This document shows positions 1-9,500 of a stretch of DNA of 64,000 nucleotides, in pieces. Both the position numbers and the translations under genes were made by a program. This DNA is from Pseudorhodoferax sp. Leaf267 (GTDB lineage: Bacteria; Pseudomonadota; Gammaproteobacteria; Burkholderiales; Burkholderiaceae_C), in assembly GCF_001422405.1 (NCBI RefSeq), contig NZ_LMMV01000022.1, positions 62,665-126,664 on the forward strand. The letters run 5' to 3'. Below the pieces are notes generated by a model. The model worked only from the letters and a program-made list of their open reading frames with translations. It made no database searches and had not been told where the DNA came from. Position 1 is the first letter of the stretch; each line of letters opens with the position of its first letter.

Positions 1-356
1 GGGTAGCGCGCGTAGAAGGTGTGCAGCGCCGGGATCACGATGCGCTGCGCCACCGAGGCGCCGATGTCCACGCGCAGCCGGCCCTTGGGGTTGGCCTGCG
101 CGTTGCTGACGCTGGCCTCGATGTCGTCCAGGTCGTTCAGCAGGCGGATGGTGCGCTCGTAGTAGGCCGCGCCGTCCGGCGTCACGGTGACCAGGCGCGT
201 CGTGCGGTTCAGCAGCTTCACGCGCAGCCGCGCCTCCAGGTGCTGGATCTGCTTGGTCACCGTGGCCTTGGGGGCGTCGAGCGACTCGGCGGCCTTCGTG
301 AAGCTGCCCGCCTCGACGACGCGGGCGAACATCCGCATGGACTGGAGCTGGTCCAT
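1..356 (-). CDS. LysR-family transcriptional regulator, N-terminal part (runs off window)
   Basis: Only the first 118 codons are present; the gene continues beyond base 1. The start at 356 has an AAGGAA Shine-Dalgarno about 5 bases upstream. Residues 1-60 form a typical LysR winged helix-turn-helix (MDQLQSMRMFARVVEAGSF opening, a KATVTKQI recognition helix, then an LNRTTR wing). The linker helix and the beginning of the effector domain (GRLRVDIG) follow. The divergent or target gene is not visible, so neither the regulated pathway nor the ligand can be assigned. The family call is secure. Confidence 0.9.
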   Translation of the reverse strand, partial: MDQLQSMRMFARVVEAGSFTKAAESLDAPKATVTKQIQHLEARLRVKLLNRTTRLVTVTPDGAAYYERTIRLLNDLDDIEASVSNAQANPKGRLRVDIGASVAQRIVIPALHTFYARY

Positions 357-483
357 CACTTTCCTTGTGGCGTGGGTTGCATCGTGCGGTGAGTTGTACG
401 CGCGCGACCGGGGGCGGCGCAAGGGCGCATGCGTGTGCACGTCATCAGGCCTGAGGATCAGCGGCCCGGTGGACCGTTGCCCC

Positions 484-1407
484 TCAGCGCTCCAGTGGGC
501 GACCGGCCTCGGCCCACGCGTCGACGCCGCCCAGCAGTGGCAGCACGCGCTTGAAGCCCTTGCGCCGCAGCCTGGTCGCCACCTGCACGGCCGAGGCCTC
601 GTTCGGGCAGGCGCAGTAGACGACGACGAGGGTGTCGCGCGCCATGGTGTCGAACACGGGCGGCAGGGCCTGGCCCTGCATTTGCAGTGCGCCGGGAATG
701 CGGTCATGTGGCAGGGCCGAGGCCGTCTGCACGTCCAGCAGCACCGTGGGCTCGCCCTGGTCGATGCGCCCGGCCAGGTCGGCCACGGTGATGCGCTCGC
801 CGCGCAGCTGCACCTGGAACTGGTGGCGCTGCCACCATTTGGCCGCGACGAAGGCCGCCAGCGCCACGAGCAGCAGCGCCAGCCCGAAGCGGCCGAGCTC
901 GGCCACGGTGCCCAGCGCCGTCTCGATGGCCGACGCGAACACCCAGCCCAGCGCCAGCCCCACACCCAGCCACAGCGCCGCGCCGATCGCATCGAACAGC
1001 AGGAAGCTGCCGCGCGGGATGCGCAAGGCGCCCGACAGCGCCGTGGCCACCGAGGCGAAGCCGGGCACGAACTTGGCCACCATCAGCGAGGGCGGGCCGC
1101 AGCGCGTGAAGATGGACTCGGTCTGGCGCACGCAGGAATCCGGCGTCAGCGAGATCGTGCACAACAGGCGCAGCACGCGCCGGCCCAGGCGCTGGCCGGC
1201 CCAGTACCACAGGTGGTCGGCCAGCAGCGTGGCCAGCATGGCAAGCCCGAACAGCGGCGCCAGCGACATCTGGCCGCGCGCAGCCAGCGCACCGGCCACG
1301 ACCAGCACCGGGTAGACCGGAATGGGCGCGCCGAGCTGCTGCACGAGCACGACGCCGAACACGAAGGCCGGGCCGTACTGGGTGAGGGTGGCGAGCAGGA
1401 GGTCCAA
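484..1407 (-). CDS. DedA-family membrane protein with C-terminal rhodanese domain
   Basis: A 307-residue product is read from a TTG start. No ATG or GTG lies in frame nearby, and the homologous N-terminus begins with LLLATLTQYG. Residues 1-190 form the DedA/SNARE-associated fold, with several hydrophobic segments and the family motif MVAKFVPGF near 109-117. Residues about 205-305 form a rhodanese domain with an LLDV strand, an active-site-like Cys265 in VVVYCAC, and a GGVDAW ending. DedA proteins are inner-membrane lipid scramblases or transporters linked to envelope homeostasis. The rhodanese may handle sulfur or serve as a sensor. The fusion is a recurrent architecture; its substrate is unknown. 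It may be monocistronic. Confidence 0.8.
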   Translation of the reverse strand: MDLLLATLTQYGPAFVFGVVLVQQLGAPIPVYPVLVVAGALAARGQMSLAPLFGLAMLATLLADHLWYWAGQRLGRRVLRLLCTISLTPDSCVRQTESIFTRCGPPSLMVAKFVPGFASVATALSGALRIPRGSFLLFDAIGAALWLGVGLALGWVFASAIETALGTVAELGRFGLALLLVALAAFVAAKWWQRHQFQVQLRGERITVADLAGRIDQGEPTVLLDVQTASALPHDRIPGALQMQGQALPPVFDTMARDTLVVVYCACPNEASAVQVATRLRRKGFKRVLPLLGGVDAWAEAGRPLER

Positions 1408-1586
1408 GGTGAGTGGGGGGCGCGAGGGCGGGCCAGTGTAGGCAGGATCGGCCAGGAGCGTGCGCCGGCCGGCCTGTCTGGTGGATGCGGCCCTTTCCTG
1501 CGCCGCAGGCGAGCGCCGCGTCGCAGGCTGCTGGCCTTCAGCATGGCAAGCCTGTGCTGCGCCCAGTGGTGGCGTGCGCGAGCGCG

Positions 1587-2507
1587 CTACAACTGCAGGC
1601 AGATCCCTACCAGCCCCAGCAGCACCAGGCCCAGCCCCCAGCGCTCGGCCGGCCGCAGCTTCTCGCGAAAGATCTTGCGCGACACGAGGTAGCTGAAGAA
1701 CACCTCGATCAAGCCGAGCGTGCGCACGTCGGCCGCCGGCCGGATGGCCATGGCCGTGAACCAGCCGATGGACGCCGCCGCGCCCATCATGCCGGCCACC
1801 ACCGACAGCCGCCACACGCGCGCGATCGTGGCCAGCGCGGCCGGGTCGCGCCACAGCAGCCAGCCGCCCAGCAGCAGGCTCTGCACGGTCTGCGCCCACA
1901 GCACGCCCCAGCCGCCCAGCAGCCAGGGCGATACGCCGGGCATGGTGAGCGAAGCGCCGCGAAAGCCCACGGCCGACATGGCAAAGCAGGCGCCGGATGC
2001 CAGGCCGTACAGCACGGCGCGGTTCATGGGCGCGGGGCCGGCCGTGGCCGCGGGCCGGGCCGGCAGCGACAGCAGCACCACGCCCAGGGTGGCGACCAGC
2101 ATCGCGCCGGCGGCCAGCCAGGTGGGCACCTCATGCAGGAACAGCGTGGAGAACAGCGCGACCTGCAGCACCTCGGTCTTGGAGAACGCCACGCCGACGA
2201 TGAAGTTGCGCTGCTGCATGGCCATCAACAGGAAGGCCGTGGCCGACAGCTGCGCCACGGCGCCCACCACGACCCAGGCCGCGTAGCCCAGGTGGAAGGC
2301 CGGCATGCCGCCGCCGGCCATGCCCTGCACGGCGATCACCCAGAGCAGCGCGAACGGCAGGCCGTACAGGAAGCGGGCCAGCGTGGCGCCCAGCGTGCCG
2401 GCCTGGCTGGTCAGGCTGCGCTGGGCCGCGTTGCGCACCGTCTGCGCGAAGGCGGCCCACAGCGTGATGGGGATCCAGGCCCAGGCGGCCAGGGTGGGGA
2501 GTTCCAT
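1587..2507 (-). CDS. EamA/DMT-superfamily transporter
   Basis: A 306-residue integral membrane protein made of about ten hydrophobic helices in two similar halves, the pattern of drug/metabolite transporters (EamA). The second half carries the characteristic end region LGLIEVFFSYLVS followed by the basic stretch RKIFREKL and a final hydrophobic helix. The start at 2507 is the first ATG preceding the first membrane segment, and its ribosome-binding site is weak. Homologues export amino acids or metabolites across the inner membrane. Nothing in the sequence fixes the substrate. It is divergent from the mtfA-like gene, with about 140 bases between them. Confidence 0.8.
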   Translation of the reverse strand: MELPTLAAWAWIPITLWAAFAQTVRNAAQRSLTSQAGTLGATLARFLYGLPFALLWVIAVQGMAGGGMPAFHLGYAAWVVVGAVAQLSATAFLLMAMQQRNFIVGVAFSKTEVLQVALFSTLFLHEVPTWLAAGAMLVATLGVVLLSLPARPAATAGPAPMNRAVLYGLASGACFAMSAVGFRGASLTMPGVSPWLLGGWGVLWAQTVQSLLLGGWLLWRDPAALATIARVWRLSVVAGMMGAAASIGWFTAMAIRPAADVRTLGLIEVFFSYLVSRKIFREKLRPAERWGLGLVLLGLVGICLQL

Positions 2508-2646
2508 GGGATGCGTGCGCGGCGTGGGGGAGCCGGGGAGGGTAGCGCAGCGCGCTCGGCGCGCGCCTCTCGATTGGCGATGGCCCCCATCGCTTGAAGT
2601 CGGCCGCGGCGCCCTCAAGTTCTGCCGGACGCACGCACCGCCGACC

Positions 2647-3483
2647 ATGTTCACCCTGTCCCAGCTCCTGTTCGGCGCCATCGTGGCGGGAGCCGGCGTG
2701 GCCGTGCTGGCGATTGCGCTGTGGCCCTGGCTGCAGTCGCTGCGCCGCGGCCGGCTGCGGCGCCAGCCGTTCCCGGCCGCGTGGCGGCGCATCTTGCAAC
2801 GCCATGTGCCGCAGGTGCGCCAGTTGCCGGCCGACCTGCAACTGCAGCTCAAGCAACTGATGCAGGTGTTCATCGCCGAGAAGCCCTTCATCGGCTGCAA
2901 CGGCCTGGTGGTCACCGAGGCCATGCGCGTCGTGGTGGCGGCCCAGGCCTGCCTGCTGCTGCTGAACCGGCCGACCGACCACTTCGGCAACCTGCGCCAG
3001 GTGCTGCTGTACCCCGGCGCCTTCGTGGTCGACCGCGTGCACACGGGCGCGGGCGGCGTGCTGCGCGACGAGCGCCAGGCTTTGTCCGGCGAGTCGTGGT
3101 CGCAGGGCCAGGTGATCCTGTCCTGGGACGACGTGCTGGCCGGCGCGGCCGACCCGGCGGACGGCCGCAACGTGGTGGTGCACGAGTTCGCGCACCAGCT
3201 GGACCAGGCCGACGGCCAGGCCAACGGCGCGCCGCCGCTGGCGCGCGGGCATGACGCGGCACGCTGGGCGCGTGTGATGCGCGATGAGTTCGCGCTGCTG
3301 GAACGGCAACTGGCCCATGGCGAAGACAACCTGCTGGGCGCCTACGCGGCCACCAACCCGGCCGAGTTCTTCGCCGTGGCCTCCGAGGTGTTCTTCGAGC
3401 GGGGCCCGTCGCTGGCCGCCGCGCGCCCGGCGCTTTATGCCGAGCTGGCGGGCTTCTACAAGGTCGATCCGACGAGCTGGTGA
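2647..3483 (+). CDS. mtfA: M90-family zinc metallopeptidase, MtfA-like
   Basis: A 278-residue protein with the MtfA (M90) core. The zinc motif HEFAH is at residues 179-183, and the downstream AYAATNPAEFFAV segment supplies the third ligand. In E. coli, MtfA is a cytosolic aminopeptidase that binds the Mlc repressor and so relieves control of glucose uptake. Here residues about 5-28 form a hydrophobic helix followed by a basic RRGRLRR stretch, suggesting inner-membrane anchoring, which E. coli MtfA lacks. The gene converges with the ABC exporter and their 3' ends overlap by 28 bases. The enzyme family is clear; a link to Mlc here is not shown. Confidence 0.8.
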   Translation: MFTLSQLLFGAIVAGAGVAVLAIALWPWLQSLRRGRLRRQPFPAAWRRILQRHVPQVRQLPADLQLQLKQLMQVFIAEKPFIGCNGLVVTEAMRVVVAAQACLLLLNRPTDHFGNLRQVLLYPGAFVVDRVHTGAGGVLRDERQALSGESWSQGQVILSWDDVLAGAADPADGRNVVVHEFAHQLDQADGQANGAPPLARGHDAARWARVMRDEFALLERQLAHGEDNLLGAYAATNPAEFFAVASEVFFERGPSLAAARPALYAELAGFYKVDPTSW

Positions 3484-5330
3484 TCGTCGCCGGCCGTGGG
3501 CTCGGCGGCCGGCTCGCTCTGCTGCAGCGCCCACATCTGCGCATAGCGCCCGCTCCGCGCCAGCAGCTGGCCGTGCGTGCCGCGCTCGACGATGCGGCCC
3601 GCGTCCATCACCAGGATCTCGTGCGCATCGACCACGGTGGACAGCCGGTGCGCGATGACCAGCGTGGTGCGCCCGCGCGCCACCGACTGCAGCTCGGCCT
3701 GGATGGCGCGCTCGTTGGCCGAGTCCAGCGCCGAGGTGGCCTCGTCGAAGATCAGGATGGGCGGGTTCTTGAGCAGCGTGCGTGCAATCGCCACACGCTG
3801 CTTCTCGCCGCCCGAGAGCTTGAGCCCGCGCTCGCCCACCATGGTCTGGTAGCCCAGCGGCATGGCGGCGATGAAGCCGTGGATGTGGGCTGAGCGCGCC
3901 GCGGCCTCGATCTCGGCTTGCGTGGCGCCCGGGTGGCCGTAGCCGATGTTGTAGGCGATGGTGTCGTTGAACAGCACCGTGTCCTGCGGCACGATGCCGA
4001 TCGCCTGGCGCACGCTGGCCTGCGTCACGGCGCGGATCTCCTGGCCGCCGATGGCAATCGTGCCGGCCTGCACGTCGTAGAAGCGGAACAGCAGCCGCGC
4101 CAGCGTGCTCTTGCCCGAGCCCGAGGGGCCGACCACGGCGACCGTCCTGCCCTCGGGAATGTCGAAGCTCACGCCGTGCAGGATGGGGCGCGCGCGCTCG
4201 TAGGAAAAGTCCACGTTGTCGAAGCGGATGGCGCTGCCGCGCGCCGGATCAAGTGCGCGCGCGCCGGGCGCGTCGGCGATCTCGCGCTCGCGCTCCATCA
4301 GCGTGAACATCTTGTCCAGGTCGGTCAGGTTCTGCTTGATCTCGCGGTAGATCACGCCCAGGAAGTTCAGCGGGATGTAGAGCTGGATCATGAAGGCGTT
4401 GACCATCACCAGATCGCCCAGCGTCATGCGCCCGTCCACCACGCCCTGCGTGGCGCGCCACAGCATGGCGACGAGCGCCACGGCGATGATGAGCTGCTGG
4501 CCGGTGTTCAGCATCGACAGCGTGGTCTGGCTCTTCAGGCGCGCGCGGCGCAGGCGGTCCAGGCTCTCGTCGTAGCGGCCGGCCTCGTAGCGCTCGTTGT
4601 TGAAGTACTTGACGGTCTCGTAGTTCAGCAGCGAATCGATGGCTCGCGTGTGGGCCGTGGAATCCAGCTCGTTCACCTGCTTGCGGAACTTGGTGCGCCA
4701 CTCGGTCACGACCACCGTGAAGGTGATGTACAGCGCCAGCGCGGCCAGCGTGATCCAGGCGAACCAGATGTCGAACTTGACGGCCAGGATGGACAGCACC
4801 AGCGTCACCTCGACCAGCGTGGGCACGATGCTGTAGAGCGAATACGAGATCAGCGACTCGATGCCACGCACGCCGCGCTCGATGTCGCGCGTCATGCCGC
4901 CGGTCTGGCGCTCCAGGTGAAAGCGCAGCGACAGCGCGTGCAGGTGCTCGAAGGTCTGCAGCGCGATCGTGCGCGCCGTGCCCTGCGTGGCCTTGGCGAA
5001 CACCAGGTCGCGCAGCTCGGCGAACAGCGAGGTCGACAGCCGCAACAGCGCATAGGCCAGCAGCAGGCCGGCCGGCACCACCAGCACGGCGGCCGGGTCA
5101 CCCGGCTTGATCGTCATGGCGTCGATCAGGTTCTTGAGCAGCACCGGCACGCCCACGTTGGCGACCTTGGCGCCCACCATGAAGGTCAGCGCGAACGCGA
5201 CGCGCCACTTGTACTGCCACAAATAGGGCAGCAGGCGCTTGAGCGTGCCGAGATCGGAGCGGCCGGCCGGCGCCGGTGGGGCGTTGGCGGTCGCATGGGG
5301 GGAGGGGGCGGGTTCTGCTGCGGGGCGCAT
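3456..5330 (-). CDS. ABC exporter, fused permease and ATPase (Atm1/HMT1-like)
   Basis: A 624-residue half-transporter. A Pro/Ala-rich leader is followed by a six-helix membrane domain (about 50-350) and a nucleotide-binding domain. The latter has Walker [11 protein letters not shown]-loop, signature LSGGEKQR, Walker [13 protein letters not shown] and H-loop AHRLST. The sequence resembles the Atm1/HMT1 (ABCB) group, which exports glutathione-linked sulfur or metal species. MsbA-type lipid exporters are the main alternative. The start at 5330 was chosen because upstream in-frame codons would run over the divergent yciA promoter. Substrate not assignable. Confidence 0.82.
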   Translation of the reverse strand: MRPAAEPAPSPHATANAPPAPAGRSDLGTLKRLLPYLWQYKWRVAFALTFMVGAKVANVGVPVLLKNLIDAMTIKPGDPAAVLVVPAGLLLAYALLRLSTSLFAELRDLVFAKATQGTARTIALQTFEHLHALSLRFHLERQTGGMTRDIERGVRGIESLISYSLYSIVPTLVEVTLVLSILAVKFDIWFAWITLAALALYITFTVVVTEWRTKFRKQVNELDSTAHTRAIDSLLNYETVKYFNNERYEAGRYDESLDRLRRARLKSQTTLSMLNTGQQLIIAVALVAMLWRATQGVVDGRMTLGDLVMVNAFMIQLYIPLNFLGVIYREIKQNLTDLDKMFTLMEREREIADAPGARALDPARGSAIRFDNVDFSYERARPILHGVSFDIPEGRTVAVVGPSGSGKSTLARLLFRFYDVQAGTIAIGGQEIRAVTQASVRQAIGIVPQDTVLFNDTIAYNIGYGHPGATQAEIEAAARSAHIHGFIAAMPLGYQTMVGERGLKLSGGEKQRVAIARTLLKNPPILIFDEATSALDSANERAIQAELQSVARGRTTLVIAHRLSTVVDAHEILVMDAGRIVERGTHGQLLARSGRYAQMWALQQSEPAAEPTAGDDHQLVGSTL

Positions 5331-5385
5331 GGCGGACAATCCTGACGGTCGTTGTTGTTTTCTTCTTCTACGGAGATTGTCCCGG

Positions 5386-5805
5386 ATGTCCACCGAATCA
5401 AGCGCCCCTGTGCAGTTGCCCTCCGACATGGAACTGGTACTCAAGGTCATTCCGATGCCGGGGGACACCAACGGCAACGGCGACATCTTCGGCGGCTGGG
5501 TCATGGCCCAGGTCGACCTGGCCGGCGGTGTGCTGCCGGCGCGGCTCATCGTCGGCAAGTTCGCCACCGTGGCCGTCAACGAATTCATCTTCAAGCAGCC
5601 CGTGCGCGTGGGCGACCTGCTGTCGTTCTTCGCGTCCATCACGCGCGTGGGCAACACGTCGGTCACGGTGGAGGTCGAGGTCTACGCCGAGCGGCGCCAC
5701 AGCGTCCAGCGCTACGTGAAGGTCACCGAGGCCCGGCTGACCTACGTGGCCATCGGCGAGGACGGCCGGCCGCGGCCGATCAACCCGGCCGTGCAGACGG
5801 CTTGA
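5386..5805 (+). CDS. yciA: Acyl-CoA thioesterase, YciA-type hotdog fold
   Basis: A 139-residue single hotdog-domain protein. The region NGNGDIFGGWVMAQVD at residues 29-44 carries the catalytic Asp44 and the glycine-rich turn typical of YciA. The segment VNEFIFKQPVRVGD matches the hexamer interface and CoA pocket. YciA enzymes hydrolyse a broad range of acyl-CoAs in the cytosol, keeping free CoA available. The gene starts 55 bases from the divergent ABC exporter. The next gene, also CoA-related, begins 2 bases after its stop, so the two are probably cotranscribed. Confidence 0.9.
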   Translation: MSTESSAPVQLPSDMELVLKVIPMPGDTNGNGDIFGGWVMAQVDLAGGVLPARLIVGKFATVAVNEFIFKQPVRVGDLLSFFASITRVGNTSVTVEVEVYAERRHSVQRYVKVTEARLTYVAIGEDGRPRPINPAVQTA

Positions 5806-5807
5806 GC

Positions 5808-6281
5808 ATGGCCGACGACATCAGCACGCTGCGCCGCGTCCTGCACCAGCACCGGCGCGTGGCCATCGTGGGCCTGTCGGCCGAATGGCACCGGCCCAGC
5901 TTCTTCGTCGCCAAATATCTGCTGCAGCACGGCTACCAGGTGTTCCCGGTGAACCCACGCTACGCGGGCAGTGAGATCCTGGGCCAGCCCTGCGTGGCCA
6001 GCCTGGACGATCTGCGAGAGCCGGTGGACATGGTGGACGTGTTCCGCCGCACCGAGGACGTGCTGCCGATCGCGCGGCAGGCGGTGGCCATCGGCGCCAG
6101 GTGCCTGTGGCAGCAGATCGGCGTGGTGAACCACGAAGCCGCGCAGCTGGTGGAGCAGGCCGGGCTGGACAGCGTGATGGACCGCTGCGTGAAGATCGAG
6201 CACGCGCGGCTGTTCGGCGGCTTGAACTGGGCGGGTGTGAACACTGGCGTGATCTCGGCCAAACGTCCCGTGGTGTCCTGA
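5808..6281 (+). CDS. CoA-binding domain protein (YccU-like)
   Basis: A 157-residue protein made of a single Rossmann-type CoA_binding domain. Its nucleotide-binding start is VAIVGLSAEWHRPS, followed by FPVNPRY, and its end segment VMDRCVKIEHARL is characteristic of the YccU/YneT group. No catalytic residues are known for this family. It is thought to bind CoA or an acyl-CoA without turning it over. The gene follows yciA after 2 bases and precedes metY by 1 base, forming a tight run that continues through the acyl-CoA synthetase. Confidence 0.85.
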   Translation: MADDISTLRRVLHQHRRVAIVGLSAEWHRPSFFVAKYLLQHGYQVFPVNPRYAGSEILGQPCVASLDDLREPVDMVDVFRRTEDVLPIARQAVAIGARCLWQQIGVVNHEAAQLVEQAGLDSVMDRCVKIEHARLFGGLNWAGVNTGVISAKRPVVS

Positions 6282-6282
6282 C

Positions 6283-7597
6283 ATGGCGGATCGCAAGTTC
6301 CAACCCGAGACGCTGGCCATCCACGCCGGCCAGATCCCCGACGCGGCCACCGGCGCGCGTGCGCTGCCGATCTACCAGACCACGAGCTTCGTGTTCGACA
6401 GCGCCGACCATGCGGCCAGCCTGTTCAACCTGCAGACCTTCGGCAACGTCTACTCGCGGCTCAGCAATCCGACCGTTGCCGCGCTCGAAGAGCGCGTGGC
6501 GGCACTCGAGGGCGGCCGCGCAGCCGTGGCCAGTGCCTCCGGCATGGCGGCCGAGGCCATGGCGCTCATGACCATCCTGCAGGCCGGCGACCACGTCGTG
6601 GCGGCCGGCGCGCTGTACGGCGGCACGGTGACCATGCTGGCCGTGAACCTGAAGAAGTTCGGCATCGAGACCAGTTTCGTCGACGCCAACGACCCCGATG
6701 CCTTCGCCGCCGCGATGCGGCCCAACACGCGCGCCGTGTTCGCCGAAAGCCTGGGCAACCCCAGCCTCGCGGTGCTGGACATCGCCGCCATCGCCGACGT
6801 GGCCCATGCCCACGGCGTGCCGCTGGTCGTGGACAACACCGTACCCAGCCCCTACCTGTGCCAGCCGTTGGCGCTCGGCGCCGACATCGTCGTGCACTCG
6901 GCCACCAAGTACCTGGCCGGCCACGGCACGACGCTGGGCGGCGTGATCGTGGAAAGCGGCAAGCCCAACGGCGGACGGCCCACGGGCCAGTTCGCCTGGA
7001 ACAACGGCAAGTTCCCGGGCATGACCGAGCCCTCGCCGGGCTACCACGGCGTGAAGTTCCACGAGACCTTCGGCGACTTCGCGTTCACGATGCGCGCGCA
7101 TGGAGACGCTGCGCGTCTACGGCGCCGCCCTGTCGCCCATGTCGGCCTGGCAGATCCTGCAAGGCGTGGAGACGCTGCCGTTGCGCATGGAGCGGCACTG
7201 CAGCAACGCGCTCAAGGTCGCGCAGTTCCTGCAGCAGCATCCGCGCGTGGGCTGGGTCAACTACCCGGGCCTGCCGGACCACCCGCAGCATGCCCTGGTC
7301 CAGCGCCAGATGCGCGGTGCGTCCGGCCTGCTGGCCTTCGGCGTCAAGGGCGGCGTGGCGGCCGGCGTGCGCTTCATCGAGTCGGTGCAGTTCCTGAGCC
7401 ACCTGGCCAACATCGGCGACACGCGTACGCTTGTCATTCACCCGGCCAGCACGACGCACCGCCAGCTGGAGCCGGACCAGCAGCTCGCCGCTGGCGTCAA
7501 GCCCGACATGGTGCGGCTTTCGGTCGGGCTGGAGCACATCGACGACATCCTGTGGGACCTGGACCAGGCCTTGCACGCATCGGGAGACATCGCATGA
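6283..7597 (+). pseudogene. metY: O-acetylhomoserine sulfhydrylase (MetY), frameshifted
   Basis: The MetY fold is intact but split between two frames. Frame one encodes residues 1-272 with the PLP lysine K209 in SATKYLAGHG. At the run GCGCGCGC (7092-7099) the homologous sequence moves to the next frame and resumes at METLRVYGAALSPMSAWQ, ending at 7597 with ATGA overlap to the next gene. One GC unit (2 bases) appears to be missing. MetY makes homocysteine from O-acetylhomoserine and sulfide, for methionine synthesis or sulfur salvage. The change may be a true mutation, a phase-variable repeat or an assembly error. Unrepaired, frame one stays open and fuses into the downstream synthetase. Confidence 0.85.
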
Positions 7598-9222
7598 ACA
7601 TCTACGAACAGCACCTGGACAAGAACGCCGCCAACCACGTGGCCCTGTCGCCTGTCAGCTTCGTCGAGCGCACGGCCGAGGTCTTCGGCGACCTGCCTGC
7701 CGTCATCCACGGCGCGCGCCGCTACAGCTGGGCCCAGGTGCATGAGCGTTCGCGCCGCCTGGCCGCGGCCCTGCGTGCAGCCGGCGTGCAGCGCGGCAGC
7801 ACGGTCAGCGTGATGCTGCCCAACACGCCCGAGATGGTGGAGGCGCACTACGCCGTGCCGGCGCTCAACGCGGTGCTCAACACGCTCAACACGCGGCTGG
7901 ATGCCGAGCTGCTGGCCTGGCAGATGCACCACTGCGAAGCGCAGGTGCTGATCACCGACACCGAATTCGCGCCGGTCATGGCCCAGGCGCTGGCGCTGCT
8001 CGAGGACCGGCACGGCCGCACGCCGCTGGTCATCGACGTGGCCGACAGCGAACACCCTGGCGAACACCGGCGCCTGGGCGCGCACGACTACGAGGCCTGG
8101 CTGGCCGCGCACGCGCCGCTGGCGCGCCTGGACGGCCCGCAGGACGAGTGGGACGCCATCGCCGTGAGCTACACCAGCGGCACGACGGGCGACCCCAAGG
8201 GCGTGGTGACGCACCACCGCGGCGCCTACCTGAACGCCGTCAGCAACGTGGTCACGTGGACCATGCCGCAGTTCCCGCGCTACCTGTGGACGCTGCCGAT
8301 GTTCCATTGCAACGGCTGGTGCTTCCCATGGACGGTGGCGCTGCAGGCAGGCGTGCATGTGTGCCTGCGCCGCGTGGACGCGCCGGCCATCCTGGCGGCC
8401 ATGCGCGCGCACGGCGTCACGCACTACTGCGCCGCGCCCATCGTGCACAGCCTGATCATCAATGCCGACCCGGCCCTGCGCGACGGCGTGGCCGGCGTGC
8501 GCGGCATGGTGGCGGGCGCCTCCCCGCCGGCCGCGATGATCGAGGGCATGGCGCAGATCGGCTTCGACATCACCCATGTCTACGGCCTGACCGAGGTCTA
8601 TGGCCCGGCCGGTGTCGCGGCCAGGCGCGTCGATTGGGCCGCAGCCGACATCGGCGAGCAGGCCCGGCTGAACGGCCGCCAGGGCGTGCGCTACGCGCTG
8701 CAGGAAGGCATGGCCGTGATGGACCCCGCCACCATGGCCGAGGTGCCGGCCGATGGCCAGACCATGGGCGAGATCATGTTCCGCGGCAACATCGTGATGC
8801 GGGGCTACCTGAAGAATCCGGCCAGCACGGCCAGTGCGTTCGCAGGCGGCTGGTTCCACACCGGCGACCTGGCCGTGCTGGAGCCCGACCGCTACGCCCG
8901 CATCAAGGACCGCAGCAAGGACATCATCATCAGTGGCGGCGAAAACATCAGCTCCATCGAGGTCGAGGACGTCCTGTACCGCCACCCGGCCGTGATGGCC
9001 TGCGCCGTGGTCGCCAGGCCCGATGCGAAGTGGGGCGAGGCGCCGGTGGCCTATGTCGAGACCAAGGCTGGCGCCCAGGTGACGGCGCAGGAGCTGGTGG
9101 CGCACTGCAAGGCCCATCTGGCCGGCTACAAGGTGCCGCGCGACGTGCGCTTCGAGGCCATTCCCAAGACGTCCACCGGCAAGATCCAGAAGTTCGAGCT
9201 GCGCCAGCGGGCCAAGGGCTAG
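7594..9222 (+). CDS. Acyl-CoA synthetase (AMP-forming), DmdB/medium-chain type
   Basis: A 542-residue ANL-superfamily ligase that activates a carboxylic acid with ATP to the acyl-adenylate and then the CoA thioester. Visible motifs are the P-loop-like YTSGTTGDPKGV, the adenylate motif YGLTEVYG, the hinge GWFHTGDL followed by KDRSKDIIISGGENIS, and the C-terminal catalytic lysine in PKTSTGKIQK. The sequence resembles medium-chain and 3-methylmercaptopropionate CoA ligases (DmdB-like); the actual acid is unknown. The start at 7594 overlaps the metY stop by 4 bases (ATGA), indicating translational coupling. Because of the metY frameshift this gene is also in frame with the metY start. Confidence 0.85.
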   Translation: MNIYEQHLDKNAANHVALSPVSFVERTAEVFGDLPAVIHGARRYSWAQVHERSRRLAAALRAAGVQRGSTVSVMLPNTPEMVEAHYAVPALNAVLNTLNTRLDAELLAWQMHHCEAQVLITDTEFAPVMAQALALLEDRHGRTPLVIDVADSEHPGEHRRLGAHDYEAWLAAHAPLARLDGPQDEWDAIAVSYTSGTTGDPKGVVTHHRGAYLNAVSNVVTWTMPQFPRYLWTLPMFHCNGWCFPWTVALQAGVHVCLRRVDAPAILAAMRAHGVTHYCAAPIVHSLIINADPALRDGVAGVRGMVAGASPPAAMIEGMAQIGFDITHVYGLTEVYGPAGVAARRVDWAAADIGEQARLNGRQGVRYALQEGMAVMDPATMAEVPADGQTMGEIMFRGNIVMRGYLKNPASTASAFAGGWFHTGDLAVLEPDRYARIKDRSKDIIISGGENISSIEVEDVLYRHPAVMACAVVARPDAKWGEAPVAYVETKAGAQVTAQELVAHCKAHLAGYKVPRDVRFEAIPKTSTGKIQKFELRQRAKG

Positions 9223-9455
9223 CCGTCGGCGGTCCGCTCCATGCGGATCGCATCGAATGGGCAGGCGACGAAGCACAGCGCGCAGCCCGTGCAGCCCGCG
9301 CGGTCGTGCAGCACCGCGCTCTTGGGGCCCCAGCGCTGGGCGCCCGGCACCGCGAGCGACAGCACATGCGGCGGGCAGGCGCCCACGCAGCGGCCGCAGC
9401 CGGTGCAGCGGTCCGGCGCAATGGCGGGCAGGGCTTTGGGCGCAACGGCGGGCAT
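9219..9455 (-). CDS. Small 2[4Fe-4S] ferredoxin-like protein
   Basis: A 78-residue protein with two complete cluster motifs, CTGCGRCVGACPP and CTGCALCFVACPF, each of the CxxCxxCxxxCP type. It therefore very likely carries two 4Fe-4S centres and acts as a cytosolic electron carrier. It lies on the opposite strand between the acyl-CoA synthetase (4-base overlap at the 3' ends) and the crotonase, so it is not part of their operon. The first Met of the compact protein is at 9455; a longer reading would cross the crotonase start. The partner redox enzyme is not visible here. Confidence 0.75.
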   Translation of the reverse strand: MPAVAPKALPAIAPDRCTGCGRCVGACPPHVLSLAVPGAQRWGPKSAVLHDRAGCTGCALCFVACPFDAIRMERTADG

Positions 9456-9500
9456 GGCGGCATTGTGGTGGCAGACTGCGCAGCTTCGCCGGAGACGACC

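Noticed and set aside
7000-7110. Programmed frameshift in metY
   Set aside because: No slippery heptamer or downstream stem was evident. A simple GC-unit loss in a dinucleotide run is the more economical explanation.
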